From: Mameliella sp. MMSF_3455
GTDB taxonomy: Bacteria; Pseudomonadota; Alphaproteobacteria; Rhodobacterales; Rhodobacteraceae
NCBI RefSeq assembly: GCF_030733205.1
Contig: NZ_JASHJL010000019.1
Span: 31,456-95,455 of the forward strand
Direction: 5' to 3'
Length of the DNA stretch: 64,000 bases
The notes beneath the pieces are model-generated. The model did not search any database, had not been told where the DNA came from, and worked only from the letters and a program-made list of their open reading frames with translations. Each line of letters begins with the position of its first letter. Positions within the stretch are counted from its first letter, which is position 1. Below are positions 1 to 8,397 of the stretch, piece by piece. Both the position numbers and the translations under genes were made by a program.

Positions 1-14
1 GGCGTTTTTCGTTC

Positions 15-52
15 GGGGGGAGCGCGATGCCGGGTCATCGCGCCAGCCCCCC
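15..52. other. Hairpin at the window edge
   Basis: An inverted repeat pairs GCGCGATG (22-29) with CATCGCGC (36-43) around a 6-base loop. It is extended by GGGGGG (15-20) against CCCCCC (47-52) across a small internal loop. No T-run follows on either strand, so it is not a classical terminator. It lies upstream of the ion channel gene and may mark the end of a gene outside the window. Confidence 0.4.
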
Positions 53-115
53 GGGCGTCTTTCCCTTCCCGGAAAACCGTCCTAGTCTTTTGCCCAGACC
101 ACCAAAGGACGGCCC

Positions 116-877
116 ATGCGCAACAAGATCCGTGAGCTCTATGTCGGTGAGAGCGACCGGGCGCACAGGTTCCGCTACGCGCTGCTGTTCTTTGACATCG
201 GCACCATCCTCTTCGTGATTGCCACGTCCTTTACGCAACACGGCCCCTTCGTCGAGACGGTGGACGCGGTGTTCGGTGTCATCATCCTGGCGGAGCTCGG
301 CGCGCGGTTCTGGATCTCGACCAACCGGGTGCGGCTGATGACGCGGCTGGTGACGATTGCCGACCTGATCGCCATCGTTTCCTTCCTGGCGCCGCTGGCG
401 GGCGAGGGGCTGGGATTCATGCGGGTGATGCGGACGCTGCGGCTATTGCACACCTACCACCTGTCGGCCCAGCTGAGGCGCGACTTTGCCTATTTCCGCC
501 GCAACGAGGATGTGGTGCTGGCGGTGCTGAACCTGGCGGTCTTCATCTTCATCATGACGGGGCTGGTCTATGCCACGCAGTACACCTTCAATCCGCAGAT
601 CCAGAACTATGCGGACGCGCTTTACTTCACCGTCACGGCGCTGACGACGACGGGGTTCGGCGACATCACCCTGCAAGGGGATGTGGGACGGCTGATTTCG
701 GTCATCGTGATGATCTTTGGCGTCACCTTGTTCCTGCGGCTGGTGCAGGTATTGATCCGCCCCAACAAGGTGCGCGAGGAGTGCGAACAATGCGGGCTGG
801 TGCTGCATGACGCGGACGCGGTGCATTGCAAGCATTGCGGCGCGGTGATCCATATCAGGACGGAGGGGCAGGCGTGA
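116..877 (+). CDS. Voltage-gated-type ion transporter (potassium channel family) with C-terminal zinc ribbon
   Basis: This 253-residue inner-membrane protein has the six-helix layout of the voltage-gated cation channel superfamily. An arginine-rich S4-like segment (MRVMRTLRLL) lies near residue 105. A pore helix follows with the selectivity-filter-like motif TTTGFGDIT near residue 180, a variant of the K+ channel TVGYGD. The soluble tail carries two C-x2-C pairs (CEQC and CKHC), which suggests a small zinc ribbon. The ATG is preceded by AAAGGAC at good spacing. The stop overlaps the GTG start of the acetyltransferase downstream. Potassium selectivity is inferred from the family; the filter is not the strict consensus. 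Confidence 0.85.
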   Translation: MRNKIRELYVGESDRAHRFRYALLFFDIGTILFVIATSFTQHGPFVETVDAVFGVIILAELGARFWISTNRVRLMTRLVTIADLIAIVSFLAPLAGEGLGFMRVMRTLRLLHTYHLSAQLRRDFAYFRRNEDVVLAVLNLAVFIFIMTGLVYATQYTFNPQIQNYADALYFTVTALTTTGFGDITLQGDVGRLISVIVMIFGVTLFLRLVQVLIRPNKVREECEQCGLVLHDADAVHCKHCGAVIHIRTEGQA

Positions 878-1374
878 TCATACGCAAGGCTGTCGAGGCG
901 GACCGGGCGGCGGTCTGGACCATGCTGGAACCGGTGTTCCGCGCAGGCGACACCTATGCCATCGACCCGGACATCCCGCGCGAAGCGGCGCTGGACTACT
1001 GGTTCGGGCCGGAACGGCATGTCTTTGTCGCCGAGGACGCGGGAGAGGCCCTGGGCACCTACTACATGGTGCGCAACCAGAAGGGCGGCGGCAGCCATGT
1101 CTGCAACTGCGGCTATGTCACCGCCCCGGCGGCGCAGGGGCGCGGCGTGGCGCGGGCGATGCTGGCGCATTCGCTGGAAGAGGCGCCGCGGCTGGGGTTT
1201 CGCGCGATGCAGTACAATTTCGTCGTCTCGACCAACACGCGCGCGGTGGCGACATGGCAGCGCGCGGGGTTCGAGGTGGTGGGGCGCCTGCCCGGCGCCT
1301 TCCTGCATCCCGCCGAGGGTTATGTCGACGCGCTGGTGATGTACCGCACGCTGGCGGACAGGCAGGTGGCCTGA
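874..1374 (+). CDS. GNAT family N-acetyltransferase
   Basis: The 166-residue protein reads as a single GNAT domain. It starts with IIRKAVEADRAAVW and carries the acetyl-CoA-binding motif A around AAQGRGVARAML, followed by the NFVVSTN and GFEVVGR strands typical of the family. The GTG start overlaps the channel stop in a GTGA arrangement and has GGAGG seven bases upstream. An in-frame ATG at 826 would lie inside the channel gene and has no such support. The acceptor substrate cannot be told from sequence. Confidence 0.85.
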   Translation: MIIRKAVEADRAAVWTMLEPVFRAGDTYAIDPDIPREAALDYWFGPERHVFVAEDAGEALGTYYMVRNQKGGGSHVCNCGYVTAPAAQGRGVARAMLAHSLEEAPRLGFRAMQYNFVVSTNTRAVATWQRAGFEVVGRLPGAFLHPAEGYVDALVMYRTLADRQVA

Positions 1375-1389
1375 CACCTTCCTTTCGGC

Positions 1390-1983
1390 CTAGTCCGCCG
1401 GAGGCGTTATCGTGAGTTCGACGGCCGAGTACCAATCGGCGATCGCGCGAATTTCCTCGTCGGTCAGCTCTGCGGCGACGGCGGACATGATCTCGTGTTC
1501 GCGTTTGCCGCGCTTGAAGGCCTTGAGCTGCGTGTCGATGTAGATGTTCGTCTCGCCGGCGAGGTTGGGGGCGTTCAGCAGGAGCGAGATGCCGTCCGCG
1601 CCGTGGCACGAGACACATTGCTGCGGGGCGTCTTCGGGGGCGACCCCCTCCGGCAGCCTCGTCTTGACCCCGTGCGCGGCGTACCAGGCCGCCACGTCCG
1701 AGATCTGCTGTGCGCTGAGGCCCGCAGCGACGACGCTCATCATCTCGTGCTGGCGCTGGCCGGTCTTGAAGGCCATGAGCTGCGCTTCGAGGTAGTCCTC
1801 CGGCTCGCCGCCGATGTGCGGCGCGATGGGGATCGCGGCATAGCCGTCGATGCCGTGGCAGGTGCGGCACATGTTCGCGATCTTGCGTCCGGCGGCGGGA
1901 TCGTCTGCTGCGGCGGGGAGGACCAGGGTGATCCCGGCGAGCGTCAGCCCGCCGAGGATCGTTGCAAGGATGCGCCGCATCAT
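1390..1983 (-). CDS. Diheme cytochrome c (c4-like), exported
   Basis: A signal peptide (hydrophobic run to about residue 26, ending PAAA) precedes two cytochrome c domains. The heme motifs are CRTCH (C39, C42, H43) and CVSCH (C123, C126, H127). Each domain ends with a similar HEMMS/HEIMS segment that can supply the axial methionine, so the protein looks like an internal duplication of the c4/c5 kind. It acts in the periplasm as an electron carrier. Its ATG overlaps the stop of the PQQ-type dehydrogenase by four bases (ATGA), so it is the likely electron acceptor of that enzyme. Confidence 0.88.
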   Translation of the reverse strand: MMRRILATILGGLTLAGITLVLPAAADDPAAGRKIANMCRTCHGIDGYAAIPIAPHIGGEPEDYLEAQLMAFKTGQRQHEMMSVVAAGLSAQQISDVAAWYAAHGVKTRLPEGVAPEDAPQQCVSCHGADGISLLLNAPNLAGETNIYIDTQLKAFKRGKREHEIMSAVAAELTDEEIRAIADWYSAVELTITPPAD

Positions 1984-3242
1984 TCGGCGGGCGCCGGGTT
2001 GTAGGCGATACGCCAGATGGCGCCGGCGAAGTCGTCGGAAACGAGCATGGACCCGTCCTTGAGGAAGGCGATGTCCATCGGGCGGCCGCGATATTCGCCG
2101 GTCTCTTCATCCAGCCAGCCATCGGCAAAGATCTCTGCGCTGACCGCGTCGCCGTTTTCGTCGAGGCGGGTGAACATCACCCGCGCGCCGACCGGCGTGG
2201 TACGGTTCCACGAGCCGTGCTGCGCCCAGAAGATGCCGCCCTTGTAGTCATCCGGGAAGGAATTGCCGCTGTAGAACCGCATCCCGAGATCGGCGGCATG
2301 GGCCGTCAGTTCCAGTTGCGGTTCGACGAATTCGACGCCTTCGGGACGCGGGACATCCTTGAAGTCGGGGATTTCGACACGCGCATTGGTCCAGGGGAAG
2401 CCGAAATGCTGGCCCGCCGCCGTCTGACGGTTCAACTCGCCCGGGGGAATGTCATCGCCCATGCCGTCGACCTGGTTGTCGGTGAACCAGAGATCGCCGT
2501 TGGCGGGGTTGAAGTCATGACCCACGGAATTGCGGATGCCGCGCGTATAGACCTCTCGTCCGGTTCCGTCCGTGTTGATCCGGATGATGCCGCCGATGCC
2601 GATTTCGTCGTACATCTCGACCTTGTCGGCGGGCTGCACGTTGTGCGGCTGTCCCAGCGAAATATAAAGCTTGCCGTCCGGGCCGACGCGACAAACCCGC
2701 GCGGTATGGTTGAAGCTTTCCTCTTCCTCGGGGATCAGATCGCCCTTCTCGACGACAACGCCCACGGCCGGGTCGGGCCCTTCAAAAAAGAACTCTGCCG
2801 CGGGGAAGGTCAGCACGCGGTTGCGCTCGGCGATGTAAAGGAACCCGTCTGGCGAGAAACAGGGGCCGTTCGGAATGTCGAAAGTGATTGACGGCGCAAA
2901 GTCGAAAACCTCGTCGGCCACGCGGTCGCGGTCGCGGTCCACCACCGACCAGACCTTGTCTTTGCGGGTGCCGACGAAGGTCACGGTGCCCTGCGGAGCC
3001 ACCGCCATCGACCGCGCATCCGGCACGACCGCGTAGAGGCTGATTTCGAAACCGTCGGGGACATTGATGTGTTGCAGGATGCCTTCCAGCGCCTCGGCCC
3101 GGTCGCCGTCCTGCGCCACATGGGTGAACGTGGCGTCGGTGCGCTGCATGTTCGTCAGCTTGTCCATGTTGTCCTGTGCGAGGGCCGGCAGGGCCGTCAT
3201 CGAGGCCAGGGCCAAGGCAGAGGCCAAGTGTCTTGTGGTCAT
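1980..3242 (-). CDS. PQQ-dependent sugar dehydrogenase family protein (L-sorbosone dehydrogenase-like)
   Basis: A 420-residue exported protein with a signal peptide ending ALPALAQ. The mature part is a six-bladed beta-propeller of the soluble glucose/sorbosone dehydrogenase type, with segments such as NGPCFSPDGFLYIAERNRV, GRDVYTRGIRN-like and HGSWNRTTPVGARV. The family oxidises sugars or aldoses in the periplasm, often with PQQ. I chose the ATG at 3242 because GGGAGG lies seven bases upstream; the longer frame to 3263 has no such support. The gene overlaps the following diheme cytochrome c, which suggests a two-gene periplasmic oxidase chain. The true substrate is unknown. Confidence 0.85.
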   Translation of the reverse strand: MTTRHLASALALASMTALPALAQDNMDKLTNMQRTDATFTHVAQDGDRAEALEGILQHINVPDGFEISLYAVVPDARSMAVAPQGTVTFVGTRKDKVWSVVDRDRDRVADEVFDFAPSITFDIPNGPCFSPDGFLYIAERNRVLTFPAAEFFFEGPDPAVGVVVEKGDLIPEEEESFNHTARVCRVGPDGKLYISLGQPHNVQPADKVEMYDEIGIGGIIRINTDGTGREVYTRGIRNSVGHDFNPANGDLWFTDNQVDGMGDDIPPGELNRQTAAGQHFGFPWTNARVEIPDFKDVPRPEGVEFVEPQLELTAHAADLGMRFYSGNSFPDDYKGGIFWAQHGSWNRTTPVGARVMFTRLDENGDAVSAEIFADGWLDEETGEYRGRPMDIAFLKDGSMLVSDDFAGAIWRIAYNPAPAE

Positions 3243-3408
3243 AATTTCCTCCCAATTTTTCAAATTTGGTCGGCTTATCGTTGCGAAATATTGGCGCCGA
3301 CTCGCGCTAGAGTAAATTGAACGCCCTTCAAGCTGTCAACAAATCTTACCAATTTGGCGATTTTCGTTTGCGATTGCGCCGGTCCCGCATTGGGGTCAGG
3401 ATGCGCCC

Positions 3409-4116
3409 ATGTCAAAAAACACTCTCCTCGCGGTGCTGATCGACGCCGACAACACCTCGCCGAAATACACCAAGGCGCTCTTTGACGAGATCGCGATCCT
3501 GGGCGAGGCCAGCGTGCGCCGCTGCTATGGCGATTTCTCCAGCCAGCAGATGTCGGGCTGGAACAAGGTGCAGGCGGATTTCGGCATCGTGCCGCATCAC
3601 TCGCCCGCCAATACCGTGGGCAAGAACGCCAGCGACATCGCGCTGGTGATCGACGCGATGGACCTGATGCACACGGGGCGTTTCGACGGCTTTGTGCTGG
3701 TGAGTTCGGACAGCGATTTCACCCGGCTGGCCAGCCGTATCCGCGAACAGGGGCTGGATGTCTACGGCATGGGGATGCAGAAGACGCCAGATGCCTTCCG
3801 CAAGGCCTGCAAACGCTTCATTTTCCTTGAAAACCTGGATTCGGCCCCCGAGAAGGCCCCGGGCGACAAACCCAAGGCCAAGACCGATCTGACGCAGGCG
3901 CGGGACCTGATCTTCAAGGCGATGGAATCCATCGACCAGGACGACGAATGGTATCGCCTGGGCGATATCGGGCAGGTCATCACCGCCGCCAACCCGGATT
4001 TCGACACCCGCAGCTACGGCAAGCGCAAACTCTCGGACCTGGTGGCGGAACTGAAGGTTTTCGAAACCAAGCGCAGCGCCAGCGGCAACCAGCTTTTGCT
4101 GCGCCGAGTCGACTGA
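3409..4116 (+). CDS. NYN domain RNase-like protein with C-terminal OST-HTH/LOTUS domain
   Basis: The N-terminal 145 residues form a NYN (PIN-like) nuclease domain of the LabA/DUF88 type. Conserved acidic residues are seen in LIDADNTS, DIALVIDAMDLM and VSSDSDFTRLASRIRE. Residues from about 160 to the end (ARDLIFKAMESIDQDDEWY to LRRVD) match an OST-HTH/LOTUS winged helix, which binds RNA in characterised proteins. The family is thought to cut or bind RNA in the cytoplasm. The gene stands alone, divergent from the dehydrogenase pair. Nuclease activity is inferred from the conserved acidic sites. Confidence 0.85.
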   Translation: MSKNTLLAVLIDADNTSPKYTKALFDEIAILGEASVRRCYGDFSSQQMSGWNKVQADFGIVPHHSPANTVGKNASDIALVIDAMDLMHTGRFDGFVLVSSDSDFTRLASRIREQGLDVYGMGMQKTPDAFRKACKRFIFLENLDSAPEKAPGDKPKAKTDLTQARDLIFKAMESIDQDDEWYRLGDIGQVITAANPDFDTRSYGKRKLSDLVAELKVFETKRSASGNQLLLRRVD

Positions 4117-4226
4117 GCGGGATTTCCGGGAACCCGGAGCCCGCCTCGTGCGTTGATCCTGACGCCGTCCCGGAGGAGGCCGGTGCGGCGTGCGCAATCG
4201 TCAGGACATCAGAGGAGGATGGACTA

Positions 4227-4409
4227 ATGGATCCAGTCAAGGCGACCGAAATCGCACATGCCCTTTACCGGGCGCATGGGGGCAAGGCCGAGGCGGAGGC
4301 CGCGCAGCGCGAACGGGAGTCCCGGGATGCGGGCGACGACCGGGAGGCGGAGAACTGGCGCGCGATCCGGGGCAGCATCCGCCAGATGCGCGGCGCCAAC
4401 CAGAGCTGA
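4227..4409 (+). CDS. Small conserved-type hypothetical protein (60 aa)
   Basis: A 60-residue, highly charged and probably helical protein beginning MDPVKATEIAHALYRAHGGK. AGAGGAGG lies just upstream of the ATG, which strongly supports translation. It has no signal peptide or membrane segment and no motif I recognise. It follows the NYN gene by 110 bases and could be co-transcribed with it. Confidence 0.6.
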   Translation: MDPVKATEIAHALYRAHGGKAEAEAAQRERESRDAGDDREAENWRAIRGSIRQMRGANQS

Positions 4410-4435
4410 TGTAGGCGCCCGCTCTCGCGGCTGGC

Positions 4436-5371
4436 TCAGGGCCACCAGCTGGTGACCGTGGCGATCACGGCGCTGACCGTGACGATGCTGGCGGTGGTGG
4501 AAATCAGGATAGAGGCCGAGACGCGCTGCGGCGCGATGCCGTAGTGTTGTGCCAGAATAAAGACGTTGCCCGCCACCGGCAGCGCGGCGGCCGCAACCGC
4601 CACCGAGGCGCGGTAGGCATCGACCGGAAAGAAGATATAGACCCCAAGCCCCACGAACAGCGGGTGCAGCACCAGCTTGGCGAAACTCAGCCAGGCGGCG
4701 ATTTCGATCCGTTCGGCGGATTTTGAGGCCAGCGAGGCCCCGATGGCAAAGAGCGCGCCCGGCGTGGCGGCATTGCCCAGCGTCGTCAGGAAGCTGTTGG
4801 CGACCTCGGGCACGGGCAAGCCGCTGGCCGAGACGGCAAGGCCGAGACCGATGGAGACGATCATCGGGTTTTTCAGCAGTCCCAGCAGCAGCTTCCACAG
4901 GATGCCCAGCCCCATGTGCCCCTCGCGCGCGCCCGTCACCAACAGCGTCAGGAGCGAGGAAAAGACGATCAGGTCGATGGAAAGGATCAGGATGATCGGG
5001 CCCACGGCCTCTTGCCCCAAAAGCAGCGCCAGCATGGGAACGCCAAGAAAGCCGGTGTTGCCGATGGCGGCGCATTGCGCCTCGATCGAGGCGGTGGGCA
5101 GGTCCAGCCCGCGCAGGAAGGCCACCGCCATGCCCAGGGCCCAGGTGACGGCGGTCCCCCAGAGATAGGCGCTGGCCAGCCGCGGCTCGAAGATCTCGTC
5201 AAAGCGCAGATTGGCCGAAAAGCGGAAGAGCATCGCCGAAAGGGCGAAGAAGAACACGAACTTGGTCAGTGCGGCGCTGGCCTCTTCCGAGAAGAACCGC
5301 GTCTTGGCGGCGCCATAGCCCAGCCCGATCAGGCCGAAGAAGGGCAGGGTCTTGAGGAAGATATCCAGCAT
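4436..5371 (-). CDS. AEC family transporter (auxin efflux carrier/malonate-type permease)
   Basis: A 311-residue integral membrane protein with about ten hydrophobic segments in two groups separated by a central polar stretch, as in the AEC family. It begins MLDIFLKTLPFFGLIGLGYGAAK, and the NTGFLGVPML segment (near residue 130) resembles the family's conserved crossover region. AEC members export or import carboxylates such as malonate in bacteria. It is monocistronic and convergent with the 60-residue gene. The substrate cannot be assigned. Confidence 0.85.
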   Translation of the reverse strand: MLDIFLKTLPFFGLIGLGYGAAKTRFFSEEASAALTKFVFFFALSAMLFRFSANLRFDEIFEPRLASAYLWGTAVTWALGMAVAFLRGLDLPTASIEAQCAAIGNTGFLGVPMLALLLGQEAVGPIILILSIDLIVFSSLLTLLVTGAREGHMGLGILWKLLLGLLKNPMIVSIGLGLAVSASGLPVPEVANSFLTTLGNAATPGALFAIGASLASKSAERIEIAAWLSFAKLVLHPLFVGLGVYIFFPVDAYRASVAVAAAALPVAGNVFILAQHYGIAPQRVSASILISTTASIVTVSAVIATVTSWWP

Positions 5372-5450
5372 GGCGCTGCTGTAGCACGGGGAACGGCGGG
5401 GTCAACGGCGCAGGCTCCCGGCTTGTTGATCCAATTGGAGGGCGACACCG

Positions 5451-6425
5451 TTGACAGCCATGCCCCCGGCCCCGGATCATGAGGCCATGACACCGGGAAA
5501 GGCCTTTTTGACGACGGAGGAGATTCGCAGCCTCTCGGCCCGTTCCGACCTCTGGGGCGCGGCGTTGCTGGCGCATTGCTGGGGGCTGATCCTTGGCGCG
5601 CTGGCGCTGTTCCTGTGGTGGCCCGGCGTGCTGACCTTTGTGCTGGCTTTCATGGTGATCGGCTCGCGGCAGCTGGGGCTGGCGATCCTGATGCACGAGG
5701 CGGCGCATAACGCGCTGTTCAAGTCGCGGAAACTGAACGAATTTGCCGGTGTCTGGCTGTGCGGGGCGCCGATCCTGGCGGATCTGGCTAGCTACCGGCA
5801 CTATCACCTGATGCACCACCGCCATACGCAGACGGAACAGGACCCGGACCTGCGCCTGTCGAAACCCTTTCCGACCACCCGGGCCTCGCTGCGGCGCAAG
5901 CTGATCCGGGACATCACCGGGCAGACGGGGATCAAGCAGCGGGCGGCGCAGGTGGCCTTTGCCTTTCGCCTTGTGGGCGAGACCGAGGGCGTCAGCAGCC
6001 AGGACCTGGCGCAGGCCTTTCACGGGCCGGTGCTGACCCGGGCGCTGGTGGCGAACGTGGTGCTGTTCGCGCTGTTCTGGGCGCTGGGCGGCTGGTGGCT
6101 GTGGTTCGCTCTGTGGCTCTTGCCGCTGCTGACATGGTTCCAGATGGTGCTGCGGATCCGCAATATCGCCGAACATGGCGCGACCGAGTTCAGCGAGGAT
6201 CCCTTGCGCAACACGCGCACCACCCTGGCCGGGCCGCTGGAGCGGCTGTTTCTTGCCCCCTACTGGGTGAATTACCATCTTGAACACCATCTGGTGATGC
6301 ATGTGCCCGCGCATAACCTGCCGCGCCTGCACGCGATGTTGCGGGCCAAGGGCGTGACGGGGCGGATGATGCTGGCGAATGGCTATGCGCAGGTGCTGCG
6401 CGCGGCCTCGGCCCGGACGGCCTGA
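5451..6425 (+). CDS. Membrane fatty acid desaturase
   Basis: A 324-residue membrane enzyme of the fatty acid desaturase superfamily. All three histidine boxes that bind the diiron site are present: HEAAH near residue 82, HHRH (within HYHLMHHRHTQ) near residue 122, and HLEHH near residue 275. Four hydrophobic stretches surround them. The TTG at 5451 has GGAGGG at normal spacing; ATGs at 5460 and 5487 are alternatives. It may act on fatty acids, carotenoids or related lipids. The CPBP protease gene begins eight bases after its stop, so the two are likely co-translated. Confidence 0.85.
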   Translation: MTAMPPAPDHEAMTPGKAFLTTEEIRSLSARSDLWGAALLAHCWGLILGALALFLWWPGVLTFVLAFMVIGSRQLGLAILMHEAAHNALFKSRKLNEFAGVWLCGAPILADLASYRHYHLMHHRHTQTEQDPDLRLSKPFPTTRASLRRKLIRDITGQTGIKQRAAQVAFAFRLVGETEGVSSQDLAQAFHGPVLTRALVANVVLFALFWALGGWWLWFALWLLPLLTWFQMVLRIRNIAEHGATEFSEDPLRNTRTTLAGPLERLFLAPYWVNYHLEHHLVMHVPAHNLPRLHAMLRAKGVTGRMMLANGYAQVLRAASARTA

Positions 6426-6432
6426 CCGCCGC

Positions 6433-7323
6433 ATGAGCTACAGGCGCCACCAGTTCATGACCTTGCCCGCCGAGGGCCGCGCCGAGCTGTGGCGGCTGGG
6501 CATCGGGCTGGTGCTGATCGTGGTGATCTGGTTCGCCCTGGCACGCGGCGTGATCGCGGTGCTGGGCAGCCTGATGGCGGGCGACGCCTACCTGACCTTG
6601 CTGGACAACCTGCAAAGCGGCGACACCCCCGGCAGCCTGACCCTTGTCCTGTTGCTGAGCGGGGCCCTGTGGATCGCCGCGATGGCGGTGGCAGAGATCC
6701 TGCACAAGCGGCCGGGGCGCAGCCTGATTGGCCCATGGCCGCTGTTCTGGCGCGATTTCCTGCGGGTGACTGGCGCTGTGGCGGTGCTGAACGCCGCGGT
6801 GTTGCTGTTGCCGCCCTGGGATTACCTGTCTTCGACGGTGCCGGGCCTGCCGGTGAACAGCTGGATGCTGTTCCTGCCGACGACTCTGGTGGTCCTGATC
6901 ATCCAGACCGGCGCCGAAGAGGTCTTTTTCCGCGGCTATTTCCAGTCGCAGCTGGCGGCGCGCTTCCGGCATCCGCTGATCTGGCTGGGCTTGCCGTCGG
7001 TCGTTTTCGGCGTTGGCCACTACCTGCCCGGTGTCTATGGCGGCAACGCGGCGCTGATCGCGGTGTGGAGCGCGCTGTTCGGACTGGCAGCGGCGGACCT
7101 GACGGCGCGGGCGGGCAACCTCGGCCCGGCGATCGGGCTGCATTTCGTTAACAACTTCATGGCTTTCGCGGTGACCGCCCTGCAGGGGGAAATGTCCGGT
7201 CTGGCGCTGCGGCAGTTGCCCTTTGGTCCCGGCGACGAGGCGGCGCTTGCGGCGCTCTTGCCGTTGGATCTGGCGCTGATCGGGGTCAGCTGGCTGGCGG
7301 CGCGCGTGGCGCTGCGGTTGTAG
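6433..7323 (+). CDS. CPBP family intramembrane metalloprotease
   Basis: A 296-residue membrane protein of the CAAX protease/bacteriocin-processing (CPBP, Abi) family. The diagnostic EEVFFRG motif (EExxxR) lies near residue 162, followed by a histidine in FGVGHY and another in the HFVNN segment. Several hydrophobic helices frame these motifs. The ATG at 6433 falls seven bases after the desaturase stop; a longer frame to 6379 would overlap that gene. The family cleaves peptides within the membrane; the target is unknown. Confidence 0.85.
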   Translation: MSYRRHQFMTLPAEGRAELWRLGIGLVLIVVIWFALARGVIAVLGSLMAGDAYLTLLDNLQSGDTPGSLTLVLLLSGALWIAAMAVAEILHKRPGRSLIGPWPLFWRDFLRVTGAVAVLNAAVLLLPPWDYLSSTVPGLPVNSWMLFLPTTLVVLIIQTGAEEVFFRGYFQSQLAARFRHPLIWLGLPSVVFGVGHYLPGVYGGNAALIAVWSALFGLAAADLTARAGNLGPAIGLHFVNNFMAFAVTALQGEMSGLALRQLPFGPGDEAALAALLPLDLALIGVSWLAARVALRL

Positions 7324-7427
7324 GGCAGGGGATTGCCTGCGCGGGCGGGGCCACTGGCTTTGGTTGATTGCAATTCCGGGGCGGCTTGCCTATTTCTCGC
7401 CCATCCTGGAACCCGCGCGAGCCTTTC

Positions 7428-8369
7428 ATGAACTGGATCACCAACTACGTCCGCCCCCGGATCAACTCGATCTTTTCGCGCCGCGAGGTGCCGGAGAACC
7501 TTTGGTCCAAATGCGACGGCTGCGGCACGATGCTGTTCCACCGCGAGATCAGCGACAACCTGAACGTCTGCACGAACTGCGGGCACCACATGCACATCAC
7601 GCCGCGCGACCGGTTCCTGTCGCTGTTCGACGGCGGTGTGTTCACCGAGGTCGCGGTGCCCGACCCGCTGCCTGACCCGCTGCATTTCCGCGACCAGAAA
7701 CGCTATCCCGACCGCATGAAGGCGGCGCAGAAGAGCATCGGCGAAAAGGAAGCCATGCTGGTGGCCGCCGGAGAGATCGGGCGGACGCCCATCGTCGCCG
7801 CTGCGCAGGACTTCAGCTTTATGGGCGGGTCGATGGGGATGTACGTCGGCAACGCCATCATCGCCGCGGCGCAGGAAGCGGTAAAGCTGGGCCGCCCGCT
7901 GGTGCTGTTTTCCGCCGCCGGTGGCGCGCGGATGCAGGAAGGCATCCTGAGCCTGATGCAGATGCCGCGATCCACGGTCGCCGTGCAGATGCTGAAAGAG
8001 GCCGGGCTGCCCTACATCGTGGTCCTGACCCATCCGACGACGGGCGGTGTGACCGCGTCCTACGCGATGCTGGGCGACGTGCAGATCGCCGAGCCGAACG
8101 CGCTGATCTGTTTCGCCGGTCCCCGCGTGATCGAACAGACGATCCGCGAAAAGCTGCCCGAGGGGTTCCAGCGCGCGGAATACCTGCTGGAACACGGGAT
8201 GCTGGACCGGGTGACGGACCGCCGCAAGATGCGCGAAGAGCTGATCGTCATCACCCGTATGCTGATGAAGATGCCGCCGGCGACCTGGGGCGACCTGCCC
8301 GCGCCCGGCCCGGACGATCTGAAACCCTCCGCCGAGCCGAACGCGGCACTGGACGATTCCGCGGAGTAG
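7428..8369 (+). CDS. accD: Acetyl-CoA carboxylase carboxyltransferase subunit beta
   Basis: The 313-residue product has the AccD N-terminal zinc finger (CDGC near residue 27 and CTNC about 20 residues later). The carboxyltransferase core includes GGARMQEGILSLMQMPR and LTHPTTGGVTASYAMLGD. With AccA it transfers the carboxyl group from biotin to acetyl-CoA, giving malonyl-CoA for fatty acid synthesis. The frame extends further upstream, but the ATG at 7428 gives the standard MNWITNYV start. folC follows after 28 bases, the common accD-folC pairing of proteobacteria. Confidence 0.97.
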   Translation: MNWITNYVRPRINSIFSRREVPENLWSKCDGCGTMLFHREISDNLNVCTNCGHHMHITPRDRFLSLFDGGVFTEVAVPDPLPDPLHFRDQKRYPDRMKAAQKSIGEKEAMLVAAGEIGRTPIVAAAQDFSFMGGSMGMYVGNAIIAAAQEAVKLGRPLVLFSAAGGARMQEGILSLMQMPRSTVAVQMLKEAGLPYIVVLTHPTTGGVTASYAMLGDVQIAEPNALICFAGPRVIEQTIREKLPEGFQRAEYLLEHGMLDRVTDRRKMREELIVITRMLMKMPPATWGDLPAPGPDDLKPSAEPNAALDDSAE

Positions 8370-8397
8370 TCTCCGCCTCTCGATAGGTTCCACCAAG

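Noticed and set aside
5428..5454. TGATCC upstream of the fatty acid desaturase as an RpoE promoter
   Set aside because: At N18 distance there is TTGA, not TAAG/TAAT, so only the -35 half matches.
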